Assembly: GCA_024404915.1 (NCBI GenBank)
Contig: JAKSPJ010000008.1
Coordinates: 1-64,000 of the forward strand
Origin: Oscillospiraceae bacterium
GTDB lineage: Bacteria > Bacillota > Clostridia > Oscillospirales > Ruminococcaceae
Reading direction: 5' to 3'
DNA length: 64,000 nucleotides
A program made the position numbers and the translations under genes. A model generated the notes under the pieces. That model saw only the letters and a list, made by a program, of their open reading frames with translations. It did no database searches and was not told where the DNA came from. Of the stretch, positions 1 to 8,938 are shown piece after piece. The first letter of the stretch is position 1; every line of letters starts with the position of its first letter.

Positions 1-1
1 A

Positions 2-451
2 AGTCTCGGAATCGGCAAGATGATTACATCAATCACAATGACCATTTTCTATTTTCTGATGTATCTGATATACGAAATCAGATACAATTGCCCGAATCTG
101 AAACTGCGTGTAACTATGGCTGTTCTCTCAGCATTGAGAATTGGACTTTGCCTTATGCCGCAGAATGACTGGACAGGCGAAGATCCTGTAATATGGGGAA
201 TTTACAGAAACATTCCGTTCACCATCATGGGAATTATCATGATAGTTCTCTTTTTCCGTAAGAAAAGCGACAAGGCATTTAAGTGGATGTGGCTTGCAGT
301 TCTTCTCAGCTTTGCATTCTATATTCCTGTTGTGCTGTGGTCTGAAATCAGCCCGATGATCGGTATGCTGATGATGCCGAAAACCTGTATGTATGTCTGG
401 GCTGTTGTTATGGGAAATAATGAGGTTAAGAGGAATGTGAGGATGGATTGA
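2..451 (+). CDS. Multi-pass membrane protein, 5' end cut by window
   Basis: The reading frame is open to the left edge of the window, so the first in-frame ATG at 20 may be internal and the gene is probably partial. The visible 143-149 residues contain about five hydrophobic segments separated by short charged loops (for example FFRKKSDKAFKWMW and NNEVKRNVRMD), which is typical of a small polytopic inner-membrane protein. I see no catalytic or transport motif and do not recognise the family. It lies at the edge of an A+T-rich block that also carries a broken DNA-binding gene, a Fic protein and a Wadjet operon. Its 3' end overlaps the first readable codons of the pseudogene at 430-765. Function unknown. 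Confidence 0.55.
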   Translation, partial: SLGIGKMITSITMTIFYFLMYLIYEIRYNCPNLKLRVTMAVLSALRIGLCLMPQNDWTGEDPVIWGIYRNIPFTIMGIIMIVLFFRKKSDKAFKWMWLAVLLSFAFYIPVVLWSEISPMIGMLMMPKTCMYVWAVVMGNNEVKRNVRMD

Positions 452-765
452 GCGAAGGATTCAAAACTGCTGTGGAAATAAAAAACTACCCAAATAACTA
501 CCCAGAATACTATCAAGAAAACTACTAAGAAAACTATCCAGACTACAAAGAAAACCAGCATGAAAATGAAAAAATTAACATGAAAACTGACATGGAAGTT
601 TTAAAATTGATGTATGATAATCCTAAAATATCAATTTCTGAAATGGCTGCTTTGCTTAATATGTCAGTAAGCGGTATCAGATTGATAAAAAAATAATCAG
701 GTGCTCTGGAACGTGTTGGTGCTGATAAGGGTGGATACTGGAAGATAAATGAAGATATGAAATAA
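430..765 (+). pseudogene. Remnant of an AlbA/RecG-like ATP-binding regulator (C-terminal winged helix)
   Basis: One frame runs from about 430 to 765 with only two internal stops, TAA at 526-528 and TAA at 694-696. It begins DGLSEGFKTAVEIKN, continues as a tandem NYP/NYQE repeat, then a helix-turn-helix (VLKLMYDNPKISISEMAALL), and ends GALERVGADKGGYWKI. That architecture (Asn-Tyr-rich linker, then a winged helix ending in RVGADKGGYW) is what I know from the C-terminus of AlbA_2/RecG-like putative ATP-dependent regulators. Only the C-terminal third is present, so the gene is both truncated and nonsense-mutated. The frame is otherwise kept, which suggests recent decay or a conserved remnant. It sits directly upstream of the Fic gene. 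Confidence 0.7.
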
Positions 766-779
766 AATCAGGTGAAACA

Positions 780-1304
780 ATGAATATAGATACAAGAGAG
801 GTTATGTCGGTAATTGACAGATTCAATACGGCTCTGGATCTGCTTGATGCATATGACCATCAGACACTTGAAAAGCCGAAGGGCAATAGGGCTGTCTATA
901 TGCTTGACTATGATGAATGCCGTCAGGTAATCAATGCAATGAAGTTTGCATCGGACAGTCAGCTTTTTGGTAATGAAAAGGACGATTCTTTCAAGGGCAG
1001 TATTGCGAATATCTATCAGGAATTCGGCGGAGTTGAGATATATCCGACACTTGAAGAAAAGGCGGCTCGTCTGCTGTATTTCGTTACCAAAAATCATTCC
1101 TTCTCGGACGGAAACAAGCGTATCGCTGCGGCGATGTTCCTGTATTTCCTCGATAAAAACAGAGCATTGTTCCTTGACGATGCTAAAACAGTAAAGGCTA
1201 TCGCAGACCATACTCTCGCTGCACTCACAATCATGATTGCCGAATCCAAACCTGATGAAATAGAAATGATGGTTAAGGTTGTTATGAATTGTCTGAGTAA
1301 ATAA
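780..1304 (+). CDS. Fic/Doc family protein
   Basis: The protein has 174 residues with the Fic core motif HSFSDGNKR at residues 106-114, which is the Doc-like version (GNKR rather than GNGRxxR). Fic domains transfer AMP, phosphate or other nucleotide parts to target proteins; Doc phosphorylates EF-Tu. The whole sequence resembles the C-terminal Fic half of RhuM-family proteins, but the N-terminal RhuM DNA-binding half is absent, so this is either a stand-alone version or an N-terminally shortened one. The start is supported by AGGTGA four bases upstream. I see no inhibitory (S/T)xxxE(G/N) helix and no obvious antitoxin gene beside it. It ends 12 bases before jetD and is probably cotranscribed with the Wadjet genes. 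The family call is firm; the target is unknown. Confidence 0.85.
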   Translation: MNIDTREVMSVIDRFNTALDLLDAYDHQTLEKPKGNRAVYMLDYDECRQVINAMKFASDSQLFGNEKDDSFKGSIANIYQEFGGVEIYPTLEEKAARLLYFVTKNHSFSDGNKRIAAAMFLYFLDKNRALFLDDAKTVKAIADHTLAALTIMIAESKPDEIEMMVKVVMNCLSK

Positions 1305-1316
1305 AAAATAACTGAT

Positions 1317-2339
1317 ATGAATATAAAAGAAAAAATAAAGAAACACAGTAAAAAAACTATATCATTGGAAGAAATAAAGGCGCTTTGCAGAATAACAGAG
1401 ACTTCGGATATTTATCCGATAGTAACTGATTTATGCAATGGTGGAAACCTTGTTCCGGTGAAAAGCTCTGGTGGCAATGGAAATAAAAGATACCCGTTGT
1501 ATATGAAATACAGAATAGTATTTTCTGATGATACTGCCGAAACAGAACAGGAAATAGGAATTCTTCACCCTCAGCTTCTGGAAAACGGTTATCTGAAAAA
1601 TCACATTGACAAATATTTAAAATACCGTAAAGAGATTCAGGATTTGAATGGTTTCCTTTTTCAGAACAATGATTTATCCGTTTTTGTTTCAAAAAAAGAA
1701 CGTTCATTTGAGATATTTAATGAAGAAAAAATGCTTGAAAATTCAGAATTTCTGAATGTACTTGCCAAAACAGGAATAAACGAAGATACTCTTGCATTTT
1801 ATGATACTCCCGAATATTGTTTTCATGATTATATTCCAATAAAAAAAGATGAAATGACGGTATTGATTCTCGAAAATAAAGATATATGGTTTAATCTGAG
1901 AAGAATGATGTTTGAAGAATCAGCATCTGTAATTTTCGGAACAAAAATAGATGGTGTTCTTTATGGGGAAGGAAAGAAAATTGCAGGAAAAAACTATCTT
2001 TCTCAATACTGTGAATATATGAATTGCAGTAATATCCGCTTTTTATATTGGGGAGATATTGACAGAGAAGGGCTCAATATTTACTGTTCACTTCTCAGAA
2101 ACAGTAATTCGTGTAATATTAGTCTTTTTGTTCCTGCATACGAAAAAATGCTTGAATTATCCTTAACAAGAATCATTCCTGACAGTAACGATAAGAGAAA
2201 TATTATGGACGATTACAGCAGTATAATATCTTTGTTTTCTTCTGATTATAAGGATGTTTTAAGAAAAACACTTTATGATAATAAAAGAATCCCACAGGAA
2301 ATAATAAATTTCAGATGGTTAAAGGAACATATGGAGTAA
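1317..2339 (+). CDS. jetD: Wadjet nuclease subunit JetD (toprim-like)
   Basis: The protein has 340 residues. The C-terminal half carries a toprim-type metal site: ILENKD at 184-189 supplies the first acidic residue and the hallmark WGDIDREG at 245-252 supplies the Asp pair, as in the DUF2220 family. In Wadjet systems JetD is the topoisomerase-VI-like nuclease that cuts small circular DNA after the JetABC SMC motor has extruded it. The N-terminal part looks like a DNA-binding region (helical, basic start, SSGGNGNKRYP loop). No strong ribosome site precedes the ATG, which lies 12 bases after the Fic stop. The stop is 3 bases before jetA, so this is the first gene of a tight jetD-jetA-jetB-jetC operon. 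It is somewhat short for the family. Confidence 0.85.
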   Translation: MNIKEKIKKHSKKTISLEEIKALCRITETSDIYPIVTDLCNGGNLVPVKSSGGNGNKRYPLYMKYRIVFSDDTAETEQEIGILHPQLLENGYLKNHIDKYLKYRKEIQDLNGFLFQNNDLSVFVSKKERSFEIFNEEKMLENSEFLNVLAKTGINEDTLAFYDTPEYCFHDYIPIKKDEMTVLILENKDIWFNLRRMMFEESASVIFGTKIDGVLYGEGKKIAGKNYLSQYCEYMNCSNIRFLYWGDIDREGLNIYCSLLRNSNSCNISLFVPAYEKMLELSLTRIIPDSNDKRNIMDDYSSIISLFSSDYKDVLRKTLYDNKRIPQEIINFRWLKEHME

Positions 2340-2342
2340 TCT

Positions 2343-3887
2343 ATGGAAGAAAAAGAAGTATCAGCACTTTTAAGCGGCTTTGAAAAGCGCATGAAGTTTA
2401 TCAATATTATGCAATGTTTTGTGCGCAATTCATATCCTGAGTATATAAGGAAAATGATAAACGGAGACAGCCAGATTCTTACTAATATTATTATTGCAGT
2501 AATGGTATTTATTGAAGAAAAAACGCTTGGTATTCATCAGAGCTGTTCACTTTCAGATATTACAGAATTTGTCGAAGGATTCTCATTACTGTTACCGAAG
2601 GAATATGCTGTTGACCCTAAGATAATGACAAGATATATTGTAATTGATGTACTGCAAAACGGAGGTATTCCTATCAGTTATCTGACCTACGATTCAGAAA
2701 AAGGAAAATTAATCCCTATGACATTCCGAATTCTTGATGAGGACAAGGGAAAGTATTATCTGACAAATGATGCTTTTGATTTTATGTTCCGCACTAAAGA
2801 AATAGAGTCTGAACTTGATTATTCTGTTACAAGATTCCGCATGAATGAGTATATGAAACGTGATAATTATACTCAGGCTTTAGGTGAAAGCAGAGAACTC
2901 ATCAGACGTATCAGAAACATGTCAAATGATATGGACAGCTTTATTCGTATGTGCAGAGAAAACATTTCACAAATACCAGAGGACAGATACGAACAGATAA
3001 TAAACAGAACATCTGATCTGCTTGATGATGAATACCGCCAGCTTACAGATATTCAGAGATCCGCTCAGGTAAGAAAGAATAATATGCAGACTGCTGCTGA
3101 AAGCGGATTAGGTACAGAAACACTTGAGCCACAGTATAAGGCTTTATGTGAAATAATAAAAAATATTCAGACAACCATTGAAGAACAAAGAAGTCTTATT
3201 AATAAAAAGCAATCTGTTTCAAGTACATATGAAATGATACTTCAGGACAGTTTTACGATTTCAGATTTTGAAAAAATCAATTTTGAGAAAGATATACTCA
3301 CTCCATTAAGACAGAACGAATCTGATATTACAAAAATGGTCAGTGGGCTGATGAGTATATTTACTGTTCCGGAATTCAGCAAATTTTTCAGCATTGAAAA
3401 TTTCTATATGCCACAAAGCAGAATTACAGAGGAAGAATCACATACAGGTGTAGATATTACGGAAGATGCACAGGAAATTCCAGATATATCAGAAATACGA
3501 AATCAGCGTAATCTCAGTATTGTTACGCTTTTTTTTGAATATGCAAAGGATCGTTCCGCTTTTACTGCAAGGGGATTTGTACATTCTCTTACTGAAGATA
3601 CGATTAATAATCTTTGTGAAGAAAATTCGCTTCCTGATGTTCTTGTGTCGCTTTATGCGATGCAGGTTCTTGATATAGAGGCATGGCGAAAAGCAGAGCA
3701 TACATCAATCATACCCAATGGTGAATTTGAATTATCATGGTATCTGAATGAAATGGATGAACAGCTTACACAGATGAAAAAAATACGTTTTGAAGATGAG
3801 GAAGGGTCTTTTAGTTTTTCATTTTCAAACGGAAAATATATTTCAAATATCACAATGAATAATTTCAGAACAGAGGTGGAGAGATGA
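2343..3887 (+). CDS. jetA: Wadjet subunit JetA (kleisin-like)
   Basis: The protein has 514 residues, mostly helical and charged. An N-terminal winged-helix-like region (residues 1-150) is followed by a long helical segment and a C-terminal winged-helix-like part. From memory this matches the JetA family of Firmicutes Wadjet systems (annotated DUF5716). JetA is the kleisin-like bridge that closes the JetC SMC dimer and binds JetB. Position supports the call: it is 3 bases after jetD and overlaps jetB by 4 bases (ATGA), so translation is coupled. Base use is as A+T-rich as in the rest of the operon and unlike the downstream housekeeping genes. Sequence similarity alone is weak for this subunit; context carries much of the call. 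Confidence 0.75.
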   Translation: MEEKEVSALLSGFEKRMKFINIMQCFVRNSYPEYIRKMINGDSQILTNIIIAVMVFIEEKTLGIHQSCSLSDITEFVEGFSLLLPKEYAVDPKIMTRYIVIDVLQNGGIPISYLTYDSEKGKLIPMTFRILDEDKGKYYLTNDAFDFMFRTKEIESELDYSVTRFRMNEYMKRDNYTQALGESRELIRRIRNMSNDMDSFIRMCRENISQIPEDRYEQIINRTSDLLDDEYRQLTDIQRSAQVRKNNMQTAAESGLGTETLEPQYKALCEIIKNIQTTIEEQRSLINKKQSVSSTYEMILQDSFTISDFEKINFEKDILTPLRQNESDITKMVSGLMSIFTVPEFSKFFSIENFYMPQSRITEEESHTGVDITEDAQEIPDISEIRNQRNLSIVTLFFEYAKDRSAFTARGFVHSLTEDTINNLCEENSLPDVLVSLYAMQVLDIEAWRKAEHTSIIPNGEFELSWYLNEMDEQLTQMKKIRFEDEEGSFSFSFSNGKYISNITMNNFRTEVER

Positions 3888-4588
3888 ATAAAAAAACACT
3901 TACTGTATTTCATGCATTGATGAAAAAAGGATGGATAGACAGGCAGACTGACCATGCTGTATGGGGATATTCAATGGAGTCTGATGTTGCAGAAGAACTT
4001 GAAGTGTTTGGTTCAGAACTTGATTTTGAACTTCATCGTGTTCGTGACAGACTTTATATGGTTCCGACCCAGGATAATGACTTGCTTTTGAAGAATAATG
4101 AAGATTTTAAAAAGGACATCGGTGGAAATGAAGTCAGAAACAGAGATATTTATCTGATGAATTTTATTGCTGTTTATCTTTTGTATCTCTTTTTCAATTC
4201 CGAAATCTCAGGAGCCATGAGCCGAAATATGATTTCGGAGGAAGAATTTGTATCAGAACTTAACAAGTATTTCGGAAGATATGAAAAATCGGATAAATCA
4301 ACAGACGAATTTCAGGATTACAGCGAAAATTTCAGTCTGCTTTGTAATGACTGGCTTACCAAGACCGAAGGAGATTTTGAAAGCAGAAAGATTAATACAA
4401 AATACGGTATAGTTAATAAGCTTCTTGTAAAATTAAAGGCTGACGATATATTTATCAAAGACGAAAACAATATAATAAAACCGACTAAGAAATGTCAGGA
4501 CCTTATGCCGTATTTTCTGAAAAAAGACAGAATTAATGAAATGAATAAAAGACTTAGGGAGGAGGAGAAAAATGCCGCAGCTGAATAA
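3884..4588 (+). CDS. jetB: Wadjet subunit JetB (KITE-like)
   Basis: The protein has 234 residues. Its N-terminus starts with a short winged-helix-like stretch (TVFHALMKKGWIDRQ), it has a hydrophobic central helix (YLMNFIAVYLLYLFF) and an acidic C-terminal half. From memory it resembles the DUF6063-type proteins found between JetA and the SMC subunit in one Wadjet class. JetB is the small KITE-like partner of the kleisin in the SMC motor. It overlaps jetA by 4 bases at the start and jetC by 17 bases at the end; the jetC ribosome site (GGGAGGAGG) lies inside its last codons. The role is inferred from size, order and coupling. Confidence 0.72.
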   Translation: MNKKTLTVFHALMKKGWIDRQTDHAVWGYSMESDVAEELEVFGSELDFELHRVRDRLYMVPTQDNDLLLKNNEDFKKDIGGNEVRNRDIYLMNFIAVYLLYLFFNSEISGAMSRNMISEEEFVSELNKYFGRYEKSDKSTDEFQDYSENFSLLCNDWLTKTEGDFESRKINTKYGIVNKLLVKLKADDIFIKDENNIIKPTKKCQDLMPYFLKKDRINEMNKRLREEEKNAAAE

Positions 4589-7500
4589 AATCAGAATCGT
4601 CAATTTTTACTATAATGACGGAAACAGACTGATTGCCGATGAACTTTATGATTTCAGAAATACAGAGAGCAAAAAAGCCAGAAACGTTCTGATAAATCTT
4701 GCAAACGGCGGAGGAAAATCGGTTCTTGTTCAGCTTATGATGCAGCCGATTCTTCCAAAGGCGAAAGCATCAGGAAGAAGAATCGAAAGCTTTTTCACCA
4801 GACCTGGCTATCATTCTTATGTACTTCTTGAATGGCAGAAGGATAAAAGTCCCGAAAAACTTCTGACAGGCATTTCTATGCGCACTGCTGTGAATTCAGA
4901 TAACGGAAATGATGAAAGAGGAAGAAGGATACAGTATTATACTTTTTATTCAGAATATCTGTATGATTATGATGCCGAATCCATTACCTCTCTTGAACTT
5001 TCCACAAAAGAAAACGGGAATTTTGTAGCTGCTGACTATGAATATATAAAAAAGCTTTCAAAGAATCATAATCGACTGGTTTGTTTCAGTCAGGAAAAAA
5101 GCAGAGAATGGAAAGAAAAATTACAGGAGTTTTATATTTTTCCAAATGAGTGGGAAATGATAGAAAAAATCAATTCCGTTGAAAGTGGTCTGGATACATT
5201 TTTCGGTGAATATACCACATCTGACAAACTGATAGACAATCTAATAATTCCCGCAATAGAGAATGAAATAAGAGGCGAAAACTCAGGAAATAATAATGAA
5301 GACAGCTCTCTTGCAACCATGTTTATGGGATATGCAGATTTATATCTTAAAAATTCCGAACTTCTGAAAAAACAGGAAATACACAGAAAATATATCTCTG
5401 AACTTGAACCGCTTATTCCAGAGTTTGAACAGCTTTACTATGCAGATGATAAAGCAAGAAATGCCGAACGAAAGCTGTACGGTTTAGGTGATGCACTTGT
5501 TAGCAGAAAACATAATCTTGAAAATACTTTATCTGAACTTAATTCAGCCACAGAGGACAAGAATCAGAAGCTTGAACAAATTGATTATGAAGAAGTATCC
5601 GCACAATATTATTCAATCAGGAAAAAGTTTGAAGAAGCCGAATTGGAAAAGGATCAGGCATATGATAAATCCGAGGTTCTGAATCAAAAGAGAGAACAGA
5701 TTTCAAGAGATTTAAAAATTCAGGAATGTGCTGATTATAATGAAAAACTGAAAAAGGCTGAAAATGAAGCAGAAGCAATTAAAATGCGAATCAGCGGTCT
5801 GGAACAGAATTCAGATATATCTCAGGAAATAAACAGCCTGAAGTACAGTGTTCATATACTTGCCGAAAAAGAAAAAACTTTTCTTTCTAATTCAATATCT
5901 GATACTGAAAAAGAACTTGAATCTCAAAGGCAAAAACAAAGCAGTTTAAAATTCGAAAAAGATATTCTTGATAAACAAATCAGAAAATGTGAGAATGATA
6001 AATCATCTCTGAATGGCCAGCTCGACCAGCAGAAAAAGCAGACTGATAATCTTGTAAAACGTTATTCTCTTGGAATAGACCGAAATATTATCGGTTCTTA
6101 TGAGGATTCTCAAATTGATTTGCTTGAAAAAAATCTAAATGCAGATCTTTCCGAACTTGAAAAAGAAAAACAGAAAACAGATGCAGTAATTGATGATTTG
6201 AAACAGAAAAAAGATGATATCCCAAATAGAATTTCAGAAATAAAAAACTCTGTATTTATATGTGAAACCGAAAAATCAAAAATACAGAATGATATTGAAA
6301 AATACGAAGCAGAATATGATAAAGTATGCAGTATTTGTGATGAATATCGTTTTGATTATTCTGCAGTTTTCGGGAATCAGCTTGAAACAATTCTGATAAA
6401 TATGCTTTCTGAAAAAGAGGCAGAATGTATCAGAATTCAGAATACAATTCGCATTCAGACAGAACTAAAAAACGCTGCCGAAAACGGAAGCGTTCATGTA
6501 AATAATGAAATTACAGCTTTCCTTGATGCAGAAAAAATTGAATATATTACCTGTGAAAAATATCTTTTGAAACAGATTGAAAATAATAATCTTAGCAGTG
6601 AGTCTGTTTTGGATTTGCTGGAGAAATATCCTTTTCTTGCATATTCACTGATTATTGAAGATGAAGAATATGTAAAAATCTGCTTAAATGATGAGGATAA
6701 ATGGCTTTCATCAACTGCACCTGTTTTCAGTATGAGTGAGGTTAATTTGTTCCTCGAAAAATCTGCATCATCACAAAAGTATATAACAGGCTGTGCAGTA
6801 AAGCTGTTTGAGAATCAGAATGAGTTTTTATCCGAGCTTAATGACAAAATTACAGAACTTGAAAAAATTCTGGAAACATCTGAATCTGCAAAAAATCATA
6901 TTTCCGAACAATATGAAACTGCAAAAGCTTTTAATTATTCAGCAGAATGGCTCACACAACAAAATGAAGAGCTTGAAAGAATAGAAAAAGATATTGCAGA
7001 ATCAGAGAATCGGATAAAAGAATTTAAAGCTGCGCAGGAAAAACTGAAATCTGAAATCGAAGAAACAGAACAGAATAGAGATACCATATCTGTGAGGATC
7101 CAAACCTGTAAAAACCAAATTGATTCATTGAAAGATATTGCAGACTGCATTCAGAACGAAAATGATTTATCAGGTCAAATCATTGATTTAAGCAGTAAGC
7201 TAACAAAAGCAAATCAGCAATTGAATGATACAGAAAAAGCTTTGGAAGATTTAAGCGATTCTATTTCGGAGCTTGAAACTGTTCTTTATCAGGAAAAAGA
7301 CAAACTGGAATATGCACAAAAGGCATATTCTGAAACTTCACCATGCGTTGAATCACCGATAAAAGAAGGCAATCTGAACGATTTGTATGATCAGTATCTT
7401 ACTCTTTCAAAGGAACAGTCAGCTGAAATTGAAACTTTAAAAAAATCTCTTGATTATGTACACAATAATATGGAAACATATCAAAATGAGATTTCAAGAA

Positions 7501-8936
7501 AAGAAATAGATAAGTCATCATATGAAGATGTGGTCTACAGCGAACAGGTTTACAAAAAACTGAAAACAGAATTGTCAGAAATATCACTGAAAGCAGAAAA
7601 AGCAAAATCTGACTGCGATTCAGCAAATGAAGTTTATATTGTTGCTGAACATGATTTAAAAAACGCTTGCAATAAACTTGAAAAATATGGCGAGCCTATG
7701 CCTGAAAATCTGATTTATTCAGATTTTGAAAAACGTCGTGAAGACATTAAACAAGAAATTGCAGCACTTAATCAGAATATAAAAAACACAGAAAATCTTA
7801 TCAGATCGGCAGACAGAATTCAGGACAGATTAAAGGATGCTCTTGCAGGTTTACAAAGGAGTGAAGAAGCTGTTGCTGTCGAATTACAGGAGAATATAAT
7901 AAATCAGTTTGAAAATCTTCATAAGGAATGGAAAGATAATACCAAATCCTTCCGGGATTTATTGAGCAAAGCAAAAGATGATTTAAATGCAGTCATAAAC
8001 AGATTTGATAAGGACGATTATAAACTGAAAAACTCACTGGATAATCTTTTGAAAATGATGTCTGATTCAAAGGGAGAAAATATTTTCAGTCTGAATGACA
8101 TGGTAAATAAATACATTGAAAGTGCTCAGAAAATGGTTTTAAAAATAGAAGCTGATCTTAATGGTATCAATCGCAGCAGATTTGATTTGTCACGCCAATG
8201 TACTATGTTTGCAGAACAGATTTATAATGGACTGAAACATATTAAAGATGCCAGAGTTAAAGTTTATGAAGATAAGTCACCCAAGAACATGCTGAAAATT
8301 GATATTCCTGATTCTTTTGATACGGATTCAGCACAAAAGCTTATAGAATCTGAGATTGATGCCAGTGTTGAGCATTTTGCAAATCGTGAATTTTCAAATG
8401 ATGAACAAAAGAAGAAAGAGGCAGAAAAAATCGTGAGCAGCGGCAGATTACTCAGAACTGCAATACAAAAAAGCAATTTAACAGTACGGGCTTATAAAAT
8501 TGATAAAAATCCTGAAAATGCCTCTTACAGAACATGGGAAGAAGGTTTGAAAAGTAATTCAGGCGCCGAAAAGTTTATTGTATATCTGTCAATAATTCTT
8601 TCAATTATGAATTACAGCAAATCAGAATCAGCGGGTATACGTAATAATTCAGCTTACAGTGTCCTGATACTTGATAATCCTTTTGGATCCACTACTGCTC
8701 CACATATTTTAACTCCTATGTTTAATCTGGCTGAACACTTTAAAGTTCAGATGGTCTGTCTTACTCACATAACACAAAATGACGTAATCAAGTGTTTTGA
8801 TTTTGTTATTAAAGCTTTTACAAAGAAAATTGCAATGTCATCAAAAGAAATATTGGTACATGAAATTAATGACGATATACCGGAAGAATTGAATCATGGA
8901 TTTTATGGAGTTTCTGAACAATTATCACTAATATAG
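4572..8936 (+). CDS. jetC: Wadjet SMC-like ATPase JetC
   Basis: This is a very large protein of 1454 residues. The Walker A loop NGGGKS is at residues 45-50. A Walker-B-like LILDNP is at 1365-1370, followed by a strand ending CLTH. In between lie about 1000 residues of Glu/Lys/Gln-rich heptad sequence, forming two coiled-coil arms with a small hinge region near the middle. This is the MukB/SbcC-like plan of Wadjet JetC, the ATP-driven loop extruder that senses small circular DNA. The usual Walker B Glu is replaced by Asn in DNP; a nearby acidic residue or a family-specific variant may substitute. Its start overlaps jetB by 17 bases with a strong GGAGG site. It is the last gene of the operon and appears intact. 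Confidence 0.88.
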   Translation: MPQLNKIRIVNFYYNDGNRLIADELYDFRNTESKKARNVLINLANGGGKSVLVQLMMQPILPKAKASGRRIESFFTRPGYHSYVLLEWQKDKSPEKLLTGISMRTAVNSDNGNDERGRRIQYYTFYSEYLYDYDAESITSLELSTKENGNFVAADYEYIKKLSKNHNRLVCFSQEKSREWKEKLQEFYIFPNEWEMIEKINSVESGLDTFFGEYTTSDKLIDNLIIPAIENEIRGENSGNNNEDSSLATMFMGYADLYLKNSELLKKQEIHRKYISELEPLIPEFEQLYYADDKARNAERKLYGLGDALVSRKHNLENTLSELNSATEDKNQKLEQIDYEEVSAQYYSIRKKFEEAELEKDQAYDKSEVLNQKREQISRDLKIQECADYNEKLKKAENEAEAIKMRISGLEQNSDISQEINSLKYSVHILAEKEKTFLSNSISDTEKELESQRQKQSSLKFEKDILDKQIRKCENDKSSLNGQLDQQKKQTDNLVKRYSLGIDRNIIGSYEDSQIDLLEKNLNADLSELEKEKQKTDAVIDDLKQKKDDIPNRISEIKNSVFICETEKSKIQNDIEKYEAEYDKVCSICDEYRFDYSAVFGNQLETILINMLSEKEAECIRIQNTIRIQTELKNAAENGSVHVNNEITAFLDAEKIEYITCEKYLLKQIENNNLSSESVLDLLEKYPFLAYSLIIEDEEYVKICLNDEDKWLSSTAPVFSMSEVNLFLEKSASSQKYITGCAVKLFENQNEFLSELNDKITELEKILETSESAKNHISEQYETAKAFNYSAEWLTQQNEELERIEKDIAESENRIKEFKAAQEKLKSEIEETEQNRDTISVRIQTCKNQIDSLKDIADCIQNENDLSGQIIDLSSKLTKANQQLNDTEKALEDLSDSISELETVLYQEKDKLEYAQKAYSETSPCVESPIKEGNLNDLYDQYLTLSKEQSAEIETLKKSLDYVHNNMETYQNEISRKEIDKSSYEDVVYSEQVYKKLKTELSEISLKAEKAKSDCDSANEVYIVAEHDLKNACNKLEKYGEPMPENLIYSDFEKRREDIKQEIAALNQNIKNTENLIRSADRIQDRLKDALAGLQRSEEAVAVELQENIINQFENLHKEWKDNTKSFRDLLSKAKDDLNAVINRFDKDDYKLKNSLDNLLKMMSDSKGENIFSLNDMVNKYIESAQKMVLKIEADLNGINRSRFDLSRQCTMFAEQIYNGLKHIKDARVKVYEDKSPKNMLKIDIPDSFDTDSAQKLIESEIDASVEHFANREFSNDEQKKKEAEKIVSSGRLLRTAIQKSNLTVRAYKIDKNPENASYRTWEEGLKSNSGAEKFIVYLSIILSIMNYSKSESAGIRNNSAYSVLILDNPFGSTTAPHILTPMFNLAEHFKVQMVCLTHITQNDVIKCFDFVIKAFTKKIAMSSKEILVHEINDDIPEELNHGFYGVSEQLSLI

Positions 8937-8938
8937 TT

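Noticed and set aside
484..560. Possible CRISPR-like repeat tract
   Set aside because: Units are short, contiguous and encode NYP/NYQE in frame; there are no spacers and no cas genes.
319..561. Minus-strand hydrophobic open frame
   Set aside because: It is the complement of the Asn-Tyr repeat (Val/Phe/Ile-rich by translation of the reverse strand) and has no ribosome site.
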